Assembly: GCF_002019635.1 (NCBI RefSeq)
Contig: NZ_KV917371.1
Coordinates: 2,524,001-2,588,000, forward strand
DNA from: Metabacillus halosaccharovorans
GTDB taxonomy: Bacteria > Bacillota > Bacilli > Bacillales > Bacillaceae
Direction: 5' to 3'
DNA: 64,000 nucleotides
Below the pieces are notes generated by a model. The model was given only the letters and a program-made list of their open reading frames with translations. It did not search any database and was not told the origin of the DNA. A program made the position numbers and the translations under genes. Each line of letters opens with the position of its first letter. Position 1 is the first letter of the stretch. Below, piece after piece: positions 1 to 11,727 of this stretch.

Positions 1-47
1 TTCTTTCAATCTAATTTCATAGTAAGTGGGTTTCGAGAAACGAACAG

Positions 48-150
48 TTCAAGGAATCGATTGAGGAGACACCGGAGCGTACTTCAGTACGTGAGGATGT
101 TGACGAATGAGATGACGCAGAAATGTGAAGTTTATCGGAAGCCGTAAACT
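48..150 (+). repeat. structured spacer repeat, copy A
   Basis: Spacer just before the intact 5S gene. It shares ordered words with positions 470-575 (GACACCGGAG/GATGACCGGAG, ACGTGAGG/ACATGAGG, TGACGC, TTATCGGAAGCCG/TTATCGCAAGCCG), so both are copies of one sequence family. It contains a perfect small hairpin (GCGTAC-TTCA-GTACGT, about 77-92). In this copy the hairpin is intact, whereas copy B has lost pairing there. Confidence 0.6.
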
Positions 151-156
151 ATATTA

Positions 157-273
<117 letters not shown>

Positions 274-286
274 AAGAGAGGAAGAA

Positions 287-316
287 AAGATCAGTAGAGA
301 TACTGGTCTTTTTTTG
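287..316 (+). terminator. rRNA operon terminator
   Basis: Inverted repeat AGATCAGTA / TACTGGTCT with a four-base loop, followed by seven T. It lies directly after the 5S gene, so it ends the rRNA operon that enters from the left. Confidence 0.9.
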
Positions 317-399
317 TATTTAATAAAACAATTGCCAAAACCGGAGGTTTTTCGTAAAGATGTAGAGACAAGGTATAATTACTAGCCTGAGGATTGGGA

Positions 400-575
400 G
401 AAGCATATATCAAGGAACTTCTACTAGAGCTACACGTCCTGTGGCAACGTAGAAGTCAGCACATCCTGTGCAAGTAAGGAAACGCAGAGAGAGATGACCG
501 GAGTGAGCGTTCTTAGCACATGAGGTCTGAACGAACAAGCTGACGCGGAGATTAGCCGCTTATCGCAAGCCGATA
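400..575 (+). repeat. structured intergenic repeat, copy B
   Basis: Non-coding stretch between the two 5S copies. It begins with a hairpin CTTCTAC...GTAGAAG (about 419-455), contains the words CACGTCCTGTGG and CACATCCTGTGC, and ends with the same element that precedes the intact 5S gene (copy A). The hairpin intact in copy A is decayed here (GCGTTCTTAGCACAT). I see no open reading frame or tRNA in it. Confidence 0.55.
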
Positions 576-576
576 T

Positions 577-652
577 TCGAACACGGAAGTTAAGCTCTCA
601 GCGCCGATGGTAGTTGGGGGTTCCCCCCTGTGAGAGTAGGACGTTGCCAAAT
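577..652 (+). pseudogene. 5'-truncated 5S rRNA copy
   Basis: The last about 75 nt of a 5S gene, from CGAACACGGAAG to ACGTTGCCAA, nearly identical to the intact copy at 199-271. About 42 nt at the 5' end are missing, so helix I and helix II cannot form and a working 5S RNA is not expected. The same terminator and about 20 bases of downstream flank (TTAATAAAACAAT.GCCAAAA) are repeated too. It is therefore a decayed tandem duplicate of the operon end rather than an independent gene. Confidence 0.88.
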
Positions 653-663
653 AGAAGAGGAAG

Positions 664-694
664 AAAAGATCAGTAGAGAGCTGGTCTTTTTTTT
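664..694 (+). terminator. terminator after truncated 5S
   Basis: Duplicate of the upstream rRNA terminator: AGATCAG / CTGGTCT stem followed by eight T. It would still stop any transcription leaking past the first terminator. Confidence 0.8.
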
Positions 695-867
695 GTTAAT
701 AAAACAATAGCCAAAAAGTTGAAGGTTCTTCTGGAAATAACATTACACTTGTCCTTGCTATCTCAAAATATAAAAATCCTTATTTGAAAAGGGAATATTT
801 AAATGTAATTCATAAATGCTCCATTCAGAAATAAAAAATAAAATAAAAAAATTTTCAATAAAAGTGT

Positions 868-896
868 TTGATGTTATACAACCGCGTATATATATA
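868..896 (+). promoter_or_regulatory. possible SigA promoter of the mgtC-like gene
   Basis: TTGATG and TATATA separated by 17 bases, 36 bases before the preferred start codon. The -10 region lies in an alternating TA stretch, so its exact register is uncertain. The leader is too short to hold a magnesium riboswitch. Confidence 0.4.
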
Positions 897-931
897 ATAA
901 AATATGTTTTAACTAACTGGGAGAAATGCAT

Positions 932-1630
932 ATGGAGTTGTGGGGATATATTGATCAAGATACATATATTATGTTTTTCCGTATCTTTATTGCTGCAATC
1001 TTATGTGGAATTATAGGGTTAGAGCGTGAATTTAAGAGTCACCCTGCTGGTTTCAGAACTCATTTATTAGTGGGGATTGGTTCATGCTTAATGATGATTT
1101 TATCGCTTTATGGATTTGAAGATTATCTAAAAAATCATGATAATAGTCAGTTTGATCCTGCTAGAATACCTTCATATGTTATAAGCGGTATTGGATTTCT
1201 TGGTGGAGGAACCATATTAGTTAAAGGAGCTACTGTAAGAGGTCTAACTACTGCGGCTTCTATTTGGATTGTTGCAGGTTTAGGGTTGATTATTGGCTCT
1301 GGTATGTATATTTTAGCTGCGTTCACAACGATTATTGTTTTAATGTGTTTAATTTTCTTAAATAAACTTGAAGAATATATGAGCGCGAAAAAGACGCGCA
1401 GGAAAATGAAAGTCGTTGTTAATTCAAATCGATCTACTGTGGATGAAGTTATTGAAAAGTTAATATCGCATAAAATAAAAACAAATAAAGTTGTCATGAC
1501 TTCTTGTAAAAAAGATAGAGATGGTACAGTTACCTTTTATTATCAATTTGATATAGATGTTGACGCTACCCAAAATGGTATTCTTGAGAAGGTTCTTATT
1601 GATATAAATGAAGTGGAAAAAATATATTAA
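932..1630 (+). CDS. MgtC/SapB-family membrane protein
   Basis: Integral membrane protein of the MgtC/SapB family, about 232 residues. The N-terminal half carries several hydrophobic segments with the family signatures GLEREF...PAGFRTH and GIGFLGGGTI; the C-terminal half (from about residue 150) is a soluble ACT-like domain, as in MgtC. Family members are tied to magnesium limitation or membrane energetics; the substrate, if any, is unsettled. I prefer ATG 932 over ATG 926, because GGGAG at 919-923 is 8 bases from the former and only 2 from the latter. It stands alone between the rRNA operon and ctsR, and I see no B. subtilis counterpart of it at this locus. Confidence 0.85.
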   Translation: MELWGYIDQDTYIMFFRIFIAAILCGIIGLEREFKSHPAGFRTHLLVGIGSCLMMILSLYGFEDYLKNHDNSQFDPARIPSYVISGIGFLGGGTILVKGATVRGLTTAASIWIVAGLGLIIGSGMYILAAFTTIIVLMCLIFLNKLEEYMSAKKTRRKMKVVVNSNRSTVDEVIEKLISHKIKTNKVVMTSCKKDRDGTVTFYYQFDIDVDATQNGILEKVLIDINEVEKIY

Positions 1631-1681
1631 AAAGGTTTTACAAGCCTCAAATTTGGCAATATTTAAAATGAAACAGAAGAG

Positions 1682-1710
1682 TTGAAAAATTTTTCTGTTC
1701 GTTTTATAGT
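1682..1710 (+). promoter_or_regulatory. SigA promoter of ctsR operon
   Basis: TTGAAA, 17-base spacer, TATAGT. Transcription would start near 1717, directly on the CtsR operator, which fits repression by blocking RNA polymerase. Confidence 0.8.
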
Positions 1711-1718
1711 TAGATTAA

Positions 1719-1740
1719 AGTCAAATATAGTCAAAGTCAG
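1719..1740 (+). promoter_or_regulatory. CtsR operator
   Basis: Two direct AGTCAAA heptads (1719-1725 and 1729-1735) separated by three bases, followed by a partial third unit AGTCAG. This matches the known CtsR box (tandem GGTCAAA-type heptads with a 3-base gap). It overlaps the predicted transcription start, so ctsR should be autorepressed. Confidence 0.88.
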
Positions 1741-1755
1741 TGAGGGGGAGGTTGA

Positions 1756-2217
1756 GTGAGAAATATTTCAGACATTATTGAACAGTACTTAAAGAGTGTG
1801 CTGAACAGTAGTGGAAAAGAAATTGTTGAAATAAAGCGCAGTGAAATTGCAGATCGATTTCAATGTGTGCCTTCACAGATAAACTATGTTATTAATACAA
1901 GATTTACAATTGAAAGAGGTTACGTGGTTGAAAGTAAACGCGGTGGTGGGGGATATATCCGGATTATTAAAGTTCGTGCTGATAATCAAGCCCATTTGCT
2001 GGAACAGATTTTACGTTTAATTAACCAAAGGCTATCACAGGCTGCTGCTGAAGATATTATCGGTAGATTAGTTACCGAAGAAGTTATTTCTTCTCGTGAA
2101 GCAAAACTTATGTTAAGTGTTATTGATCGTTCTGTTTTATATATTGAACTTCCCCATCGGGATGAATTAAGGGCAAGAATGGTTAAAGCCATGTTAACTT
2201 CATTGAAATATAAGTGA
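1756..2217 (+). CDS. ctsR: CtsR, class III heat-shock repressor
   Basis: Dimeric winged helix-turn-helix repressor of clp genes, 153 residues (usual length). The N-terminal DNA-binding domain includes the glycine-rich heat-sensing loop RGGGG at residues 62-66; the C-terminal half is the helical dimerisation domain recognised by McsB/ClpC. The start is GTG 1756 with a GGGGGAGG site upstream. First gene of ctsR-mcsA-mcsB-clpC; a CtsR box sits in its own promoter. On heat stress the loop releases DNA and the protein is degraded by ClpCP (family knowledge). Confidence 0.97.
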   Translation: MRNISDIIEQYLKSVLNSSGKEIVEIKRSEIADRFQCVPSQINYVINTRFTIERGYVVESKRGGGGYIRIIKVRADNQAHLLEQILRLINQRLSQAAAEDIIGRLVTEEVISSREAKLMLSVIDRSVLYIELPHRDELRARMVKAMLTSLKYK

Positions 2218-2232
2218 AAGTAGGGGAGACGG

Positions 2233-2784
2233 ATGATTTGCCAGGAATGTAACGAAAGGCCGGCAACGTTTCACTTTACAAAAGTGATCAATGGTGAAAA
2301 AACAGAAGTTCATATTTGTGAACATTGTGCAAAAGAAAATAGTGATCTTTTTATGTTTAATACAAATACAGGTTTTTCACTGAATAATTTATTAACAGGC
2401 CTACTCAATATGGACCACGGTATTGCGAAGTCGGAAGAGCAAAATGCTTTTAAAACAGAAGAACTCCCACAATGTGACCGTTGTAAGATGACGTTTCACC
2501 AATTTAAAAAAGTAGGAAGATTTGGCTGCTCTAACTGTTATTCTACATTTAAACATTATATAACTCCAATTCTTAAAAGGGTTCATGGTGGAAATACACA
2601 TCATACCGGGAAAATACCTAAAAGAATTGGGGGCGATCTTCATGTTAGGAAAGAGATTGAAGAATTGAAAAGTCAAATCCATACCTACATTGTTCAAGAA
2701 GAGTTTGAACAGGCGGCTAAAGCCAGAGATCAAATTAGGTTACTTGAAAAGAAATTAAGCAGCTCCAATGAGGAGGGATCATAA
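2233..2784 (+). CDS. mcsA: McsA, activator of McsB arginine kinase
   Basis: Zinc-binding partner that activates McsB and links it to ClpC, 183 residues. Four CxxC-type pairs are visible (C3/C6, C29/C32, C81/C84, C99/C102), enough for two zinc sites. A UVR (UvrB/UvrC) coiled segment lies at about 138-175. Starts 15 bases after ctsR with GGGGAG upstream, and ends two bases before mcsB, consistent with translational coupling. Expressed from the CtsR-controlled promoter. Confidence 0.96.
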   Translation: MICQECNERPATFHFTKVINGEKTEVHICEHCAKENSDLFMFNTNTGFSLNNLLTGLLNMDHGIAKSEEQNAFKTEELPQCDRCKMTFHQFKKVGRFGCSNCYSTFKHYITPILKRVHGGNTHHTGKIPKRIGGDLHVRKEIEELKSQIHTYIVQEEFEQAAKARDQIRLLEKKLSSSNEEGS

Positions 2785-2786
2785 GT

Positions 2787-3884
2787 ATGTCACTCCAAAA
2801 CTTTATGAATAATGCAATGAGTGCCTGGATGAGTCAAGAAGGTCCTGATTCAGATATTGTGTTAAGCAGTCGTATTCGTTTAGCTCGAAATATTGAAAAG
2901 TATAAATTCCCAACACTTTCTACTAATGAAGAGTTACAAGATGTTCTAAATTTCTTTGAACACACATATGCAAATAAAACATTCCAAAATATTGGTCATT
3001 TGGAACTTCTAAAAATGAATGAGCTGCAACCAATTCAAAAGAGGGTGTTAGTAGAGAAGCATTTAATTAGTCCTAATCTTGCTGATCATTCCATCTCTGG
3101 AGGTTGTTTACTTTCGGAAAATGAAGAAGTAAGTATTATGCTGAATGAAGAAGATCATATTCGTATTCAGTGTTTATTTCCGGGGTTTCAGCTTGGAGAG
3201 GCATTGAGTATGGCCAATCAATTGGATGACTGGATTGAAGAAGAAGTGAATTATGCGTTTGATGAACAAAGAGGTTATTTAACGAGTTGCCCTACAAATG
3301 TAGGTACAGGTCTAAGAGCCTCAGTCATGATGCATCTGCCTGCTCTTGTCCTAACGCAAAAAATCAATCGCATTATTCCGGCAATTAATCAATTAGGATT
3401 AGTTGTTAGAGGAATTTATGGTGAAGGTAGCGAAGCTATAGGGAATCTCTTTCAAATCTCAAATCAAATTACACTTGGTAAATCTGAAAAAGATATTGTA
3501 GAGGATTTAATTAGTGTTGTTCAACAATTGATTGACCAAGAGAGATCAACCCGTGAAGCCCTTTATCAGTCCTCTCATACCCAACTTGAGGATCGGGTAT
3601 ACCGTTCTTTTGGAACCTTAGCATACAGCCGGATTATTGAATCAAATGAAACGGCAAAATGTTTGTCTGATGTTCGACTTGGAATTGATTTGGGTATTAT
3701 TAAAGACATATCCAGAACAATCCTAAACGAACTTATGATTTTAACTCAACCAGGATTTTTACAGCAGTATTTTGGTGGACCATTACGTCCTAATGAAAGA
3801 GATATTCGACGGGCAGCACTCATTAGAGAGCGTCTAAATCTAGAAATGGATCGTAATAAACGGATGGAGGATGATGAATCATGA
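2787..3884 (+). CDS. mcsB: McsB protein-arginine kinase
   Basis: Phosphorylates arginines on proteins, marking them for ClpCP; 365 residues, standard length. The phosphagen-kinase fold is visible: SSRIRLARN near residue 27, the acidic [10 protein letters not shown] segment, and SCPTNVGTG with the active-site cysteine. The C-terminal RDIRRA (338-343) is the RDxxRA phospho-arginine allosteric site, so regulation by pArg should be intact. Its TGA overlaps the clpC ATG by 4 bases. Substrates known in the family include CtsR. Confidence 0.97.
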   Translation: MSLQNFMNNAMSAWMSQEGPDSDIVLSSRIRLARNIEKYKFPTLSTNEELQDVLNFFEHTYANKTFQNIGHLELLKMNELQPIQKRVLVEKHLISPNLADHSISGGCLLSENEEVSIMLNEEDHIRIQCLFPGFQLGEALSMANQLDDWIEEEVNYAFDEQRGYLTSCPTNVGTGLRASVMMHLPALVLTQKINRIIPAINQLGLVVRGIYGEGSEAIGNLFQISNQITLGKSEKDIVEDLISVVQQLIDQERSTREALYQSSHTQLEDRVYRSFGTLAYSRIIESNETAKCLSDVRLGIDLGIIKDISRTILNELMILTQPGFLQQYFGGPLRPNERDIRRAALIRERLNLEMDRNKRMEDDES

Positions 3885-6328
3885 TGTTTGGAAGATTTAC
3901 AGAGCGCGCTCAAAAGGTATTAGCATTAGCACAAGAAGAAGCAGTTCGTTTAGGACATAATAATATTGGAACAGAGCATATTCTATTAGGTCTTGTAAGT
4001 GAAGGAGAAGGAATTGCTGCTAAAGCTTTGTTAGCATTAGGACTAGGGCCTGATAAAATTCAAAAAGAAGTAGAAGGCTTAATCGGAAGAGGTCAAGATG
4101 CATCACAAACAATCCATTATACACCAAGAGCAAAAAAGGTCATTGAGCTATCAATGGATGAAGCGAGAAAGCTGGGGCACTCATATGTTGGTACAGAACA
4201 TATTCTTCTTGGTCTTATCCGTGAAGGAGAAGGAGTAGCAGCAAGAGTACTTAATAATTTAGGAGTAAGTTTAAATAAAGCGAGACAACAGGTTCTTCAA
4301 TTACTAGGAAGTAATGAATCCTCAGCAAATCATCAAGGCGGAGGCATTACAAATGCCAATACACCAACTTTGGATAGTTTGGCCCGGGATTTAACAGCTA
4401 TTGCTAGAGAAGGCAGCTTAGATCCGGTAATTGGAAGAAGCAAAGAAATCCAACGTGTGATTGAAGTGTTAAGTAGACGTACTAAGAATAACCCGGTATT
4501 AATTGGTGAGCCTGGAGTAGGTAAGACTGCCATCGCTGAAGGCTTAGCCCAACAGATTGTACAAAATGAAGTTCCTGAGATTTTAAGAGATAAACGTGTA
4601 ATGACTTTAGATATGGGAACAGTTGTTGCCGGTACAAAATACCGAGGTGAGTTTGAAGATCGTCTTAAAAAGGTAATGGATGAAATCCGCCAAGCAGGAA
4701 ACATTATCCTTTTCATTGATGAATTACACACATTAATTGGTGCTGGTGGAGCAGAAGGAGCAATAGATGCTTCGAATATCTTAAAACCTTCATTAGCAAG
4801 GGGTGAGTTGCAATGTATTGGTGCAACAACGCTTGATGAATATAGAAAATATATTGAAAAGGATGCAGCGTTAGAGCGTAGATTCCAACCAATACAAGTA
4901 GATGAACCGACTGTTGACGAAAGCGTTCAGATCTTAAAAGGATTACGTGACCGTTATGAGGCGCATCACAGAGTATCGATTACTGATGAGGCAATTGATG
5001 CAGCAGTAAAATTATCAGATCGTTACATTTCAGACCGTTTTCTACCAGATAAAGCAATTGATTTAATTGACGAAGCAGGATCAAAAGTACGCTTGCGTTC
5101 TTTTACAACACCTCCAAATCTAAAAGAACTGGAGTTAAAACTTGAAGAAATTCGCAAGGAAAAAGATGCATCTGTTCAAAGTCAGGAATTTGAAAAAGCA
5201 GCATCTTTACGCGATACAGAACAACGTCTACGCGAACAATTAGAGGAAACGAAGAAGACATGGAAAGAAAAGCAAGGCCAGGAAAATACTGAAGTAACGG
5301 TAGAAGATATCGCAATGGTTGTTTCTAGCTGGACCGGTGTTCCTGTTTCCAAATTAGCTCAAACAGAAACCGATAAACTTCTTAACATGGAAAGTCTACT
5401 GCATTCTAGAGTTGTTGGTCAGGAAGAAGCTGTTGTGGCTGTTGCAAAAGCGGTTCGACGTGCTCGTGCAGGATTAAAGGATCCTAAGCGTCCGATTGGT
5501 TCTTTCATTTTCCTAGGGCCTACAGGTGTCGGAAAAACCGAGCTTGCAAGAGCATTAGCTGAATCTATCTTTGGTGATGAGGATGCTATGATCCGTATAG
5601 ATATGTCAGAATATATGGAGAAACATTCTACTTCCCGTTTAGTTGGTTCACCTCCAGGATATGTTGGGTATGATGAAGGTGGTCAATTAACAGAGAAAGT
5701 AAGAAGAAAACCTTATTCAGTTGTTCTTTTAGATGAAATTGAAAAGGCACATCCTGATGTATTTAATATCTTGCTTCAAGTGTTGGAAGATGGACGATTA
5801 ACAGATTCAAAAGGACGTACAGTGGACTTTAGAAATACGATCTTAATTATGACATCCAATGTTGGAGCAAGTGAGTTAAAACGAAATAAATATGTTGGAT
5901 TTAATGTGCAGGATGAAACACAAAATTACAAAGATATGAAGGATAAAGTTATGAATGAATTGAAACGTGCATTCAGACCGGAATTCATTAACCGTATCGA
6001 TGAAATTATCGTGTTCCATTCTTTAGAGAAGAAACATTTAAAAGAAATCGTTTCGTTAATGTCAGACCAATTAACCAAACGACTAAAAGAACAAGATTTA
6101 TCACTTGAGCTAACAGAGTCTGCTAAAGAGAAAATTGCTGATGAAGGTATTGATTTAGAATATGGAGCAAGACCATTACGTCGTTCTATACAGAAAAATG
6201 TTGAAGACCGTCTTTCTGAGGAACTATTAAAAGGAACAATTAATAAAGGTCAGAAAATTATTTTAGATGTTGAAAATGGCGAATTTGTTGTCAAAACCGA
6301 TGAGAAAGAAGAAGTAAAGGCAAATTAA
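3881..6328 (+). CDS. clpC: ClpC AAA+ unfoldase
   Basis: Hexameric unfoldase feeding ClpP, 815 residues. Two N-terminal Clp repeats (about 1-145), AAA-1 with Walker A GEPGVGKT at 209-216 and Walker B FIDELHT, a short UVR-type M domain (about 410-475) that binds McsA/MecA adaptors, and AAA-2 with Walker A GPTGVGKT at 546-553. Starts MMFGRFTE as in B. subtilis; ATG overlaps mcsB by 4 bases. The ClpP gene is not in the window. A strong terminator follows, so radA-disA may rely partly on their own start signals. Confidence 0.98.
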   Translation: MMFGRFTERAQKVLALAQEEAVRLGHNNIGTEHILLGLVSEGEGIAAKALLALGLGPDKIQKEVEGLIGRGQDASQTIHYTPRAKKVIELSMDEARKLGHSYVGTEHILLGLIREGEGVAARVLNNLGVSLNKARQQVLQLLGSNESSANHQGGGITNANTPTLDSLARDLTAIAREGSLDPVIGRSKEIQRVIEVLSRRTKNNPVLIGEPGVGKTAIAEGLAQQIVQNEVPEILRDKRVMTLDMGTVVAGTKYRGEFEDRLKKVMDEIRQAGNIILFIDELHTLIGAGGAEGAIDASNILKPSLARGELQCIGATTLDEYRKYIEKDAALERRFQPIQVDEPTVDESVQILKGLRDRYEAHHRVSITDEAIDAAVKLSDRYISDRFLPDKAIDLIDEAGSKVRLRSFTTPPNLKELELKLEEIRKEKDASVQSQEFEKAASLRDTEQRLREQLEETKKTWKEKQGQENTEVTVEDIAMVVSSWTGVPVSKLAQTETDKLLNMESLLHSRVVGQEEAVVAVAKAVRRARAGLKDPKRPIGSFIFLGPTGVGKTELARALAESIFGDEDAMIRIDMSEYMEKHSTSRLVGSPPGYVGYDEGGQLTEKVRRKPYSVVLLDEIEKAHPDVFNILLQVLEDGRLTDSKGRTVDFRNTILIMTSNVGASELKRNKYVGFNVQDETQNYKDMKDKVMNELKRAFRPEFINRIDEIIVFHSLEKKHLKEIVSLMSDQLTKRLKEQDLSLELTESAKEKIADEGIDLEYGARPLRRSIQKNVEDRLSEELLKGTINKGQKIILDVENGEFVVKTDEKEEVKAN

Positions 6329-6342
6329 CATATGAAAAAAGT

Positions 6343-6380
6343 TGAGGCACACTTTCTGTTGTGTGCCTCACTTTCTTTTT
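6343..6380 (+). terminator. terminator after clpC
   Basis: Perfect 10-base stem TGAGGCACAC / GTGTGCCTCA with an 8-base loop, followed by a T-rich tail. It separates the CtsR operon from radA. Confidence 0.9.
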
Positions 6381-6519
6381 AGTTGAAAATCAAATCCACT
6401 TACATATTCCAACACATGTTAAAATTTTAAAATGAACATTTATCCCCAAACGATTTGTTTGTATTTACTATCATAATTTGCTCGTCTACTTGCTAATCTA
6501 ATAAGAGAGGAATATTTGA

Positions 6520-7896
6520 ATGGCGAAATCAAAGGTGAAATTTATTTGTCAATCCTGTGGTTATGAATCACCAAAATGGATGGGAAAATGCCCAGGCTGC
6601 GGTGAATGGAATAAGATGACAGAAGAAGTACTAAAGTCTGCATCTCCTCGTAGGGCAGTGTTTGCTCATTCTAACCAAACTGTACAAAAACCCTCCCCCA
6701 TAACAACAATTGAAACAACCCAAGAACCAAGAATATTTACAAATTTAAAAGAATTTAACCGTGTATTAGGCAGTGGTATTGTGAAAGGATCTCTAGTGCT
6801 AATTGGTGGGGACCCTGGAATTGGAAAATCGACATTGTTATTACAAGTATCTTCCCAGTTGGCAGATAACGGGAATGATGTTTTATATATTTCTGGCGAG
6901 GAATCGGTAAAGCAAACAAAATTAAGAGCGGATCGTTTAGGAGTAAAGTCAAATAAATTACTAGTCTTATCAGAAACAGATCTAAGCTTTATTTCAAAAG
7001 CTATCGAGGATACGAATCCATCCTTTGTTGTAGTAGACTCTATACAAACTGTCTACCATAGTGAAATAAGTTCTGCACCAGGTAGTGTATCACAGGTAAG
7101 GGAATCAACTGCAGAATTAATGAGGATTGCCAAAACAAAAGGTATTGCGATTTTTATTGTGGGCCATGTTACAAAAGAGGGATCAATAGCAGGGCCAAGA
7201 TTACTTGAACATATGGTTGATACTGTGTTGTATTTTGAGGGAGAAAGACACCACACATATAGGATTCTTCGCGCAGTGAAAAACCGCTTTGGGTCTACAA
7301 ATGAAATGGGTATTTTTGAAATGAAGGAAGCTGGTTTAGAAGAAGTTCTAAATCCTTCTGAAATATTTCTTGAGGAGCGCTCAAAAGGTGCAGCAGGTTC
7401 AACCGTAGTTGCATCTATGGAAGGTACACGCTCTGTTTTAGTTGAAATACAGGCACTTATATCTCCAACGAGCTTTGGAAATCCACGAAGAATGGCCACA
7501 GGTATAGATCATAATCGGGTACCATTGTTAATGGCTGTTTTAGAAAAACGAGTAGGTCTTTTATTGCAAAATCAAGATGCTTATCTAAAAGTAGCCGGCG
7601 GTGTAAAACTAGATGAACCTGCGATTGATTTAGCTGTTGCTGTAAGTATCGCATCAAGCTTTAAAGATGCACCACCAAAACCGACAGACGTAATTATTGG
7701 TGAAGTAGGATTAACTGGTGAAGTTCGAAGAGTATCAAGAATTGAACAGAGAGTAATCGAGGCAGCTAAGCTCGGATTTAAGAGAGCAATTATTCCAGAA
7801 GCAAATATTGGAGGATGGAATCCACCGGAAGACATTGAAATAATTGGGGTTAAAAATGTAGCGGAGGCTCTCCAGAAAACTTTAGGAGGATCGTAA
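6520..7896 (+). CDS. radA: RadA/Sms DNA repair ATPase
   Basis: Branched-DNA helicase acting in recombination and transformation, 458 residues. N-terminal C4 zinc finger (C10, C13, C24, C27), RecA-like core with Walker [10 protein letters not shown] at 96-104, the RadA-specific KNRFG motif, and a C-terminal Lon-protease-like domain. The stop TAA is directly followed by the disA ATG with no gap, so the two are coupled. In B. subtilis RadA and DisA also interact functionally. Confidence 0.97.
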   Translation: MAKSKVKFICQSCGYESPKWMGKCPGCGEWNKMTEEVLKSASPRRAVFAHSNQTVQKPSPITTIETTQEPRIFTNLKEFNRVLGSGIVKGSLVLIGGDPGIGKSTLLLQVSSQLADNGNDVLYISGEESVKQTKLRADRLGVKSNKLLVLSETDLSFISKAIEDTNPSFVVVDSIQTVYHSEISSAPGSVSQVRESTAELMRIAKTKGIAIFIVGHVTKEGSIAGPRLLEHMVDTVLYFEGERHHTYRILRAVKNRFGSTNEMGIFEMKEAGLEEVLNPSEIFLEERSKGAAGSTVVASMEGTRSVLVEIQALISPTSFGNPRRMATGIDHNRVPLLMAVLEKRVGLLLQNQDAYLKVAGGVKLDEPAIDLAVAVSIASSFKDAPPKPTDVIIGEVGLTGEVRRVSRIEQRVIEAAKLGFKRAIIPEANIGGWNPPEDIEIIGVKNVAEALQKTLGGS

Positions 7897-8976
7897 ATGA
7901 CAGACATAGAGAGTAAGTCGGGTGAAAAGACATTAAACGAAATTCTGCAGTTTGTTGCACCGGGGACACCTATAAGAGAGGGAATTGAAAATGTCCTTCG
8001 CGCAAAAACAGGTGGTTTAATTGTCGTTGGTCATAATGAAAAGGTAAAAAAGGTTATTGATGGCGGCTTTGCAATAGGGTGTGCTTTTTCATCGGCTCAT
8101 TTATATGAACTAGCAAAAATGGACGGAGCAATTATTTTGAGTGATTCCGGTAACAAAATTATGTATGCAAATGCACAACTGGTCCCCGACTCTTCAATTT
8201 ATTCTTCGGAAACAGGAATGAGGCACAGAACCGCAGAGCGTGTGGCGAAACAGACTGGTAATTTAGTAATTGCGATCTCTCAAAGAAGAAATGTCATTAC
8301 GTTGTATCATGGAGAGCTTAGATATGCACTGCGTGAAATTGGTGTTATTTTAACAAAGGCTAACCAGGCTATTCAAACATTGGAAAAATATAAAATAGTC
8401 CTTGATCAATCCATTTTAACATTAGGTGCTTTAGAGCTCGAAGAACTCGTTACTTTTAAAGAAGTATTACAAGTGCTTCACCGTTTTGAGATGGTCTTGA
8501 GAATTAAAGATGAAATTATTGACTATGTGAATGAGTTGGGAGCAGAGGGGCATTTGATTAGACTGCAGTTAGCAGAACTTCTTACAGGTGTAGAGGAGGA
8601 AGCAGCACTGTTAATTAAAGATTATGCCCAAGACAAATCAGTTGATCCTTACCCTATTATCCAACAGCTTCAAGATCTATCCAGCTTTGAGCTTTTAGAA
8701 GATGCAGTTCTTTTCAAATTACTTGGTTATTCTTCTTTTACGAATGTAGATAGTCCAGTTATTTCAAGAGGTTATCGTATTTTAAACAAAATTCCGCGAC
8801 TACCCACGATAATTATTGAAAATTTAGTGACAACATATAAAAATTTGAAACTTATTATGGGCGCATCCGTAGAACAGTTAGATGAAGTGGAAGGGATAGG
8901 TGAGGTAAGGGCAAAGAAAATCAAAGAAGGTTTAAAAAGATTACAAGATCAGCTTCTCATTGATCGTCATATATAA
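7897..8976 (+). CDS. disA: DisA diadenylate cyclase / DNA integrity scanner
   Basis: Makes c-di-AMP from two ATP and scans DNA for branched structures during sporulation; 359 residues, octamer in the family. The cyclase domain has both catalytic motifs, DGA (76-78) and RHR (109-111). A helical linker follows, then a C-terminal helix-hairpin-helix region ([12 protein letters not shown]) for DNA binding. Ribosome site TTAGGAGG lies inside the end of radA. Confidence 0.97.
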   Translation: MTDIESKSGEKTLNEILQFVAPGTPIREGIENVLRAKTGGLIVVGHNEKVKKVIDGGFAIGCAFSSAHLYELAKMDGAIILSDSGNKIMYANAQLVPDSSIYSSETGMRHRTAERVAKQTGNLVIAISQRRNVITLYHGELRYALREIGVILTKANQAIQTLEKYKIVLDQSILTLGALELEELVTFKEVLQVLHRFEMVLRIKDEIIDYVNELGAEGHLIRLQLAELLTGVEEEAALLIKDYAQDKSVDPYPIIQQLQDLSSFELLEDAVLFKLLGYSSFTNVDSPVISRGYRILNKIPRLPTIIIENLVTTYKNLKLIMGASVEQLDEVEGIGEVRAKKIKEGLKRLQDQLLIDRHI

Positions 8977-9005
8977 GAAGATTTCATGAAACTTTTCATA
9001 TTTTT

Positions 9006-9031
9006 GTTTTAATTACTGAAAAATAGGGTAT
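9006..9031 (+). promoter_or_regulatory. candidate SigB general-stress promoter
   Basis: GTTTTA, 14-base spacer, GGGTAT: a close fit to the SigB consensus (GTTTAA-N13-15-GGGTAT). It lies about 130 bases before the PIN/TRAM gene. Placement agrees with general-stress control of this chromosomal cluster in B. subtilis. Confidence 0.6.
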
Positions 9032-9165
9032 ATTAAAATTGTTTTTATTGTGTGGATTTGGTTCAACATTACAAGCTTGTATCAATCTATTTACAAATTA
9101 AGATAACTATTTCACAAGCTTCAGAATTAGGATAAAGTAGTAATAACTCAGAGGGAGGTGAAGGT

Positions 9166-10263
9166 ATGTTAATTAAACGCATAATCCAATTGCTTTTTCT
9201 AAGTATCGGTGGAATGCTGGGAATTCTTTTTATACCGGAACTACTTGAATTAATGAATATGCAGGACATACCTTTTATTAACACGCCTTATACATTGGCA
9301 GTAATAGGTGCAATTATATTTTTTATCGTAACGTTTTGGTTAGTTGATTATGTTGTAAATTGGATTAAAGTATTAGAAGAGGCTGTTGTTAAGGCTCCTG
9401 TAACAGATGTACTATTTGGTAGTTTAGGATTAATCTTTGGTCTTATAGTTGCTTTTCTTATTGTTATTCCTTTAAAAGATATCCAATACCAGGTATTTAA
9501 CACCATCATTCCAATCTTTTTAACGCTATTATTAGGATATTTAGGGTTCCAGGTCGGTTTCAAGAAAAGAGACGAACTTATTAATTTATTCTCTGCTCCA
9601 AATCGTATTGGAAAGAAAAAAGGCGGGCCTGACGAAGAAGTAGAAAATGAGGATAAAAAGTTAAAAATTTTGGACACAAGTGTCATCATTGATGGAAGAA
9701 TCGCTGATATTTGTCAAACAGGGTTTTTGGAAGGAACGATTGTTATTCCTCAATTTGTATTAGAGGAGCTCCAGCATATTGCCGATTCATCTGATGTATT
9801 AAAGAGAAATCGCGGTAGAAGAGGACTGGATATCCTGAATAGAATTCAAAAAGAACTTTCAATAAATGTAGAGATTTATGAAGGTGATTTTGAAGAAATT
9901 CAAGAGGTAGACAGTAAATTGGTTAAATTGGCTAAGCTTACATCGGGTGTTGTCGTAACCAATGATTTTAATTTAAATAAAGTATGTGAACTTCAAAAAG
10001 TTGCTGTATTAAATATTAATGATTTAGCAAATGCTGTTAAGCCGGTTGTATTGCCTGGAGAGGAAATGAATGTTCAGGTTATTAAAGATGGCAAGGAACA
10101 CAATCAAGGGATTGCTTATCTAGATGATGGAACGATGATCGTTGTTGAGGAAGGCCGAAATTATATTGGCAAACATATTGATGTATTAGTAACAAGTGTT
10201 CTTCAGACGTCAGCTGGAAGAATGATCTTTGCCAAGCCAAAGCTTTTAGAAAAAGCACTGTAA
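9166..10263 (+). CDS. PIN/TRAM-domain membrane protein (YacL-like)
   Basis: 365 residues. The first about 140 form four hydrophobic segments; a PIN nuclease-like domain follows (about 165-285) beginning [16 protein letters not shown], with the acidic residues expected at its metal site, and then a TRAM domain (about 290-360), a predicted RNA-binding fold. The function is not established; a membrane-anchored ribonuclease is an inference from the domains. Start ATG 9166 follows GAGGGAGGTG. A SigB-like promoter is upstream, and a palindromic terminator separates it from ispD. Confidence 0.9.
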   Translation: MLIKRIIQLLFLSIGGMLGILFIPELLELMNMQDIPFINTPYTLAVIGAIIFFIVTFWLVDYVVNWIKVLEEAVVKAPVTDVLFGSLGLIFGLIVAFLIVIPLKDIQYQVFNTIIPIFLTLLLGYLGFQVGFKKRDELINLFSAPNRIGKKKGGPDEEVENEDKKLKILDTSVIIDGRIADICQTGFLEGTIVIPQFVLEELQHIADSSDVLKRNRGRRGLDILNRIQKELSINVEIYEGDFEEIQEVDSKLVKLAKLTSGVVVTNDFNLNKVCELQKVAVLNINDLANAVKPVVLPGEEMNVQVIKDGKEHNQGIAYLDDGTMIVVEEGRNYIGKHIDVLVTSVLQTSAGRMIFAKPKLLEKAL

Positions 10264-10273
10264 TTATATAAAA

Positions 10274-10315
10274 GTGGGGTCAGGTTCCAGGCAAAAGGAA
10301 CCTGGCCCTTTGTTT
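10274..10315 (+). terminator. terminator within a GGGTCAGGTTCC-type palindrome
   Basis: Stem CAGGTTCC / GGAACCTG (10281-10288 and 10297-10304) with flanking GG/CC pairing, followed by CTTTGTTTT. It looks like one of the mobile 'GGGACAGGTTCC' palindromes common between Bacillus genes; a decayed partial copy (TGGGGACAG) lies near 10353. Confidence 0.7.
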
Positions 10316-10410
10316 TATATATTTTATTATTCTATTAGAAAGTATAAAATGGAATGGGGACAGATAAAGATATTAGAGTTCCGAAAACCACAAATGTTCC
10401 ATTAACGTAA

Positions 10411-11603
<1,193 letters not shown>

Positions 11604-11634
11604 ATAGTTTAATTATTTTTGTGTCTTATCATCT

Positions 11635-11663
11635 TTGGTGATAAAATGAATTCTGATTATACT
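11635..11663 (+). promoter_or_regulatory. probable SigA promoter of gltX
   Basis: TTGGTG, 17-base spacer, TATACT, 65 bases before gltX. The -35 is imperfect but the spacing is optimal. Confidence 0.55.
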
Positions 11664-11727
11664 ATGATGTGAACGATAAGGTTTTTTACATATAGGATTT
11701 TACTGAGAAATAACGGAGGTAGAAAAA

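Noticed and set aside
816-1016. 66-residue frame overlapping the start of the MgtC-like gene
   Set aside because: Different frame from a clear family member, runs through its promoter and lacks a ribosome site.
1635-1657. Possible SigB promoter before ctsR, as in B. subtilis (GTTTTA ... GGCAAT)
   Set aside because: No acceptable GGGTAT-type -10 at the right spacing; only the SigA promoter and CtsR operator are supported.
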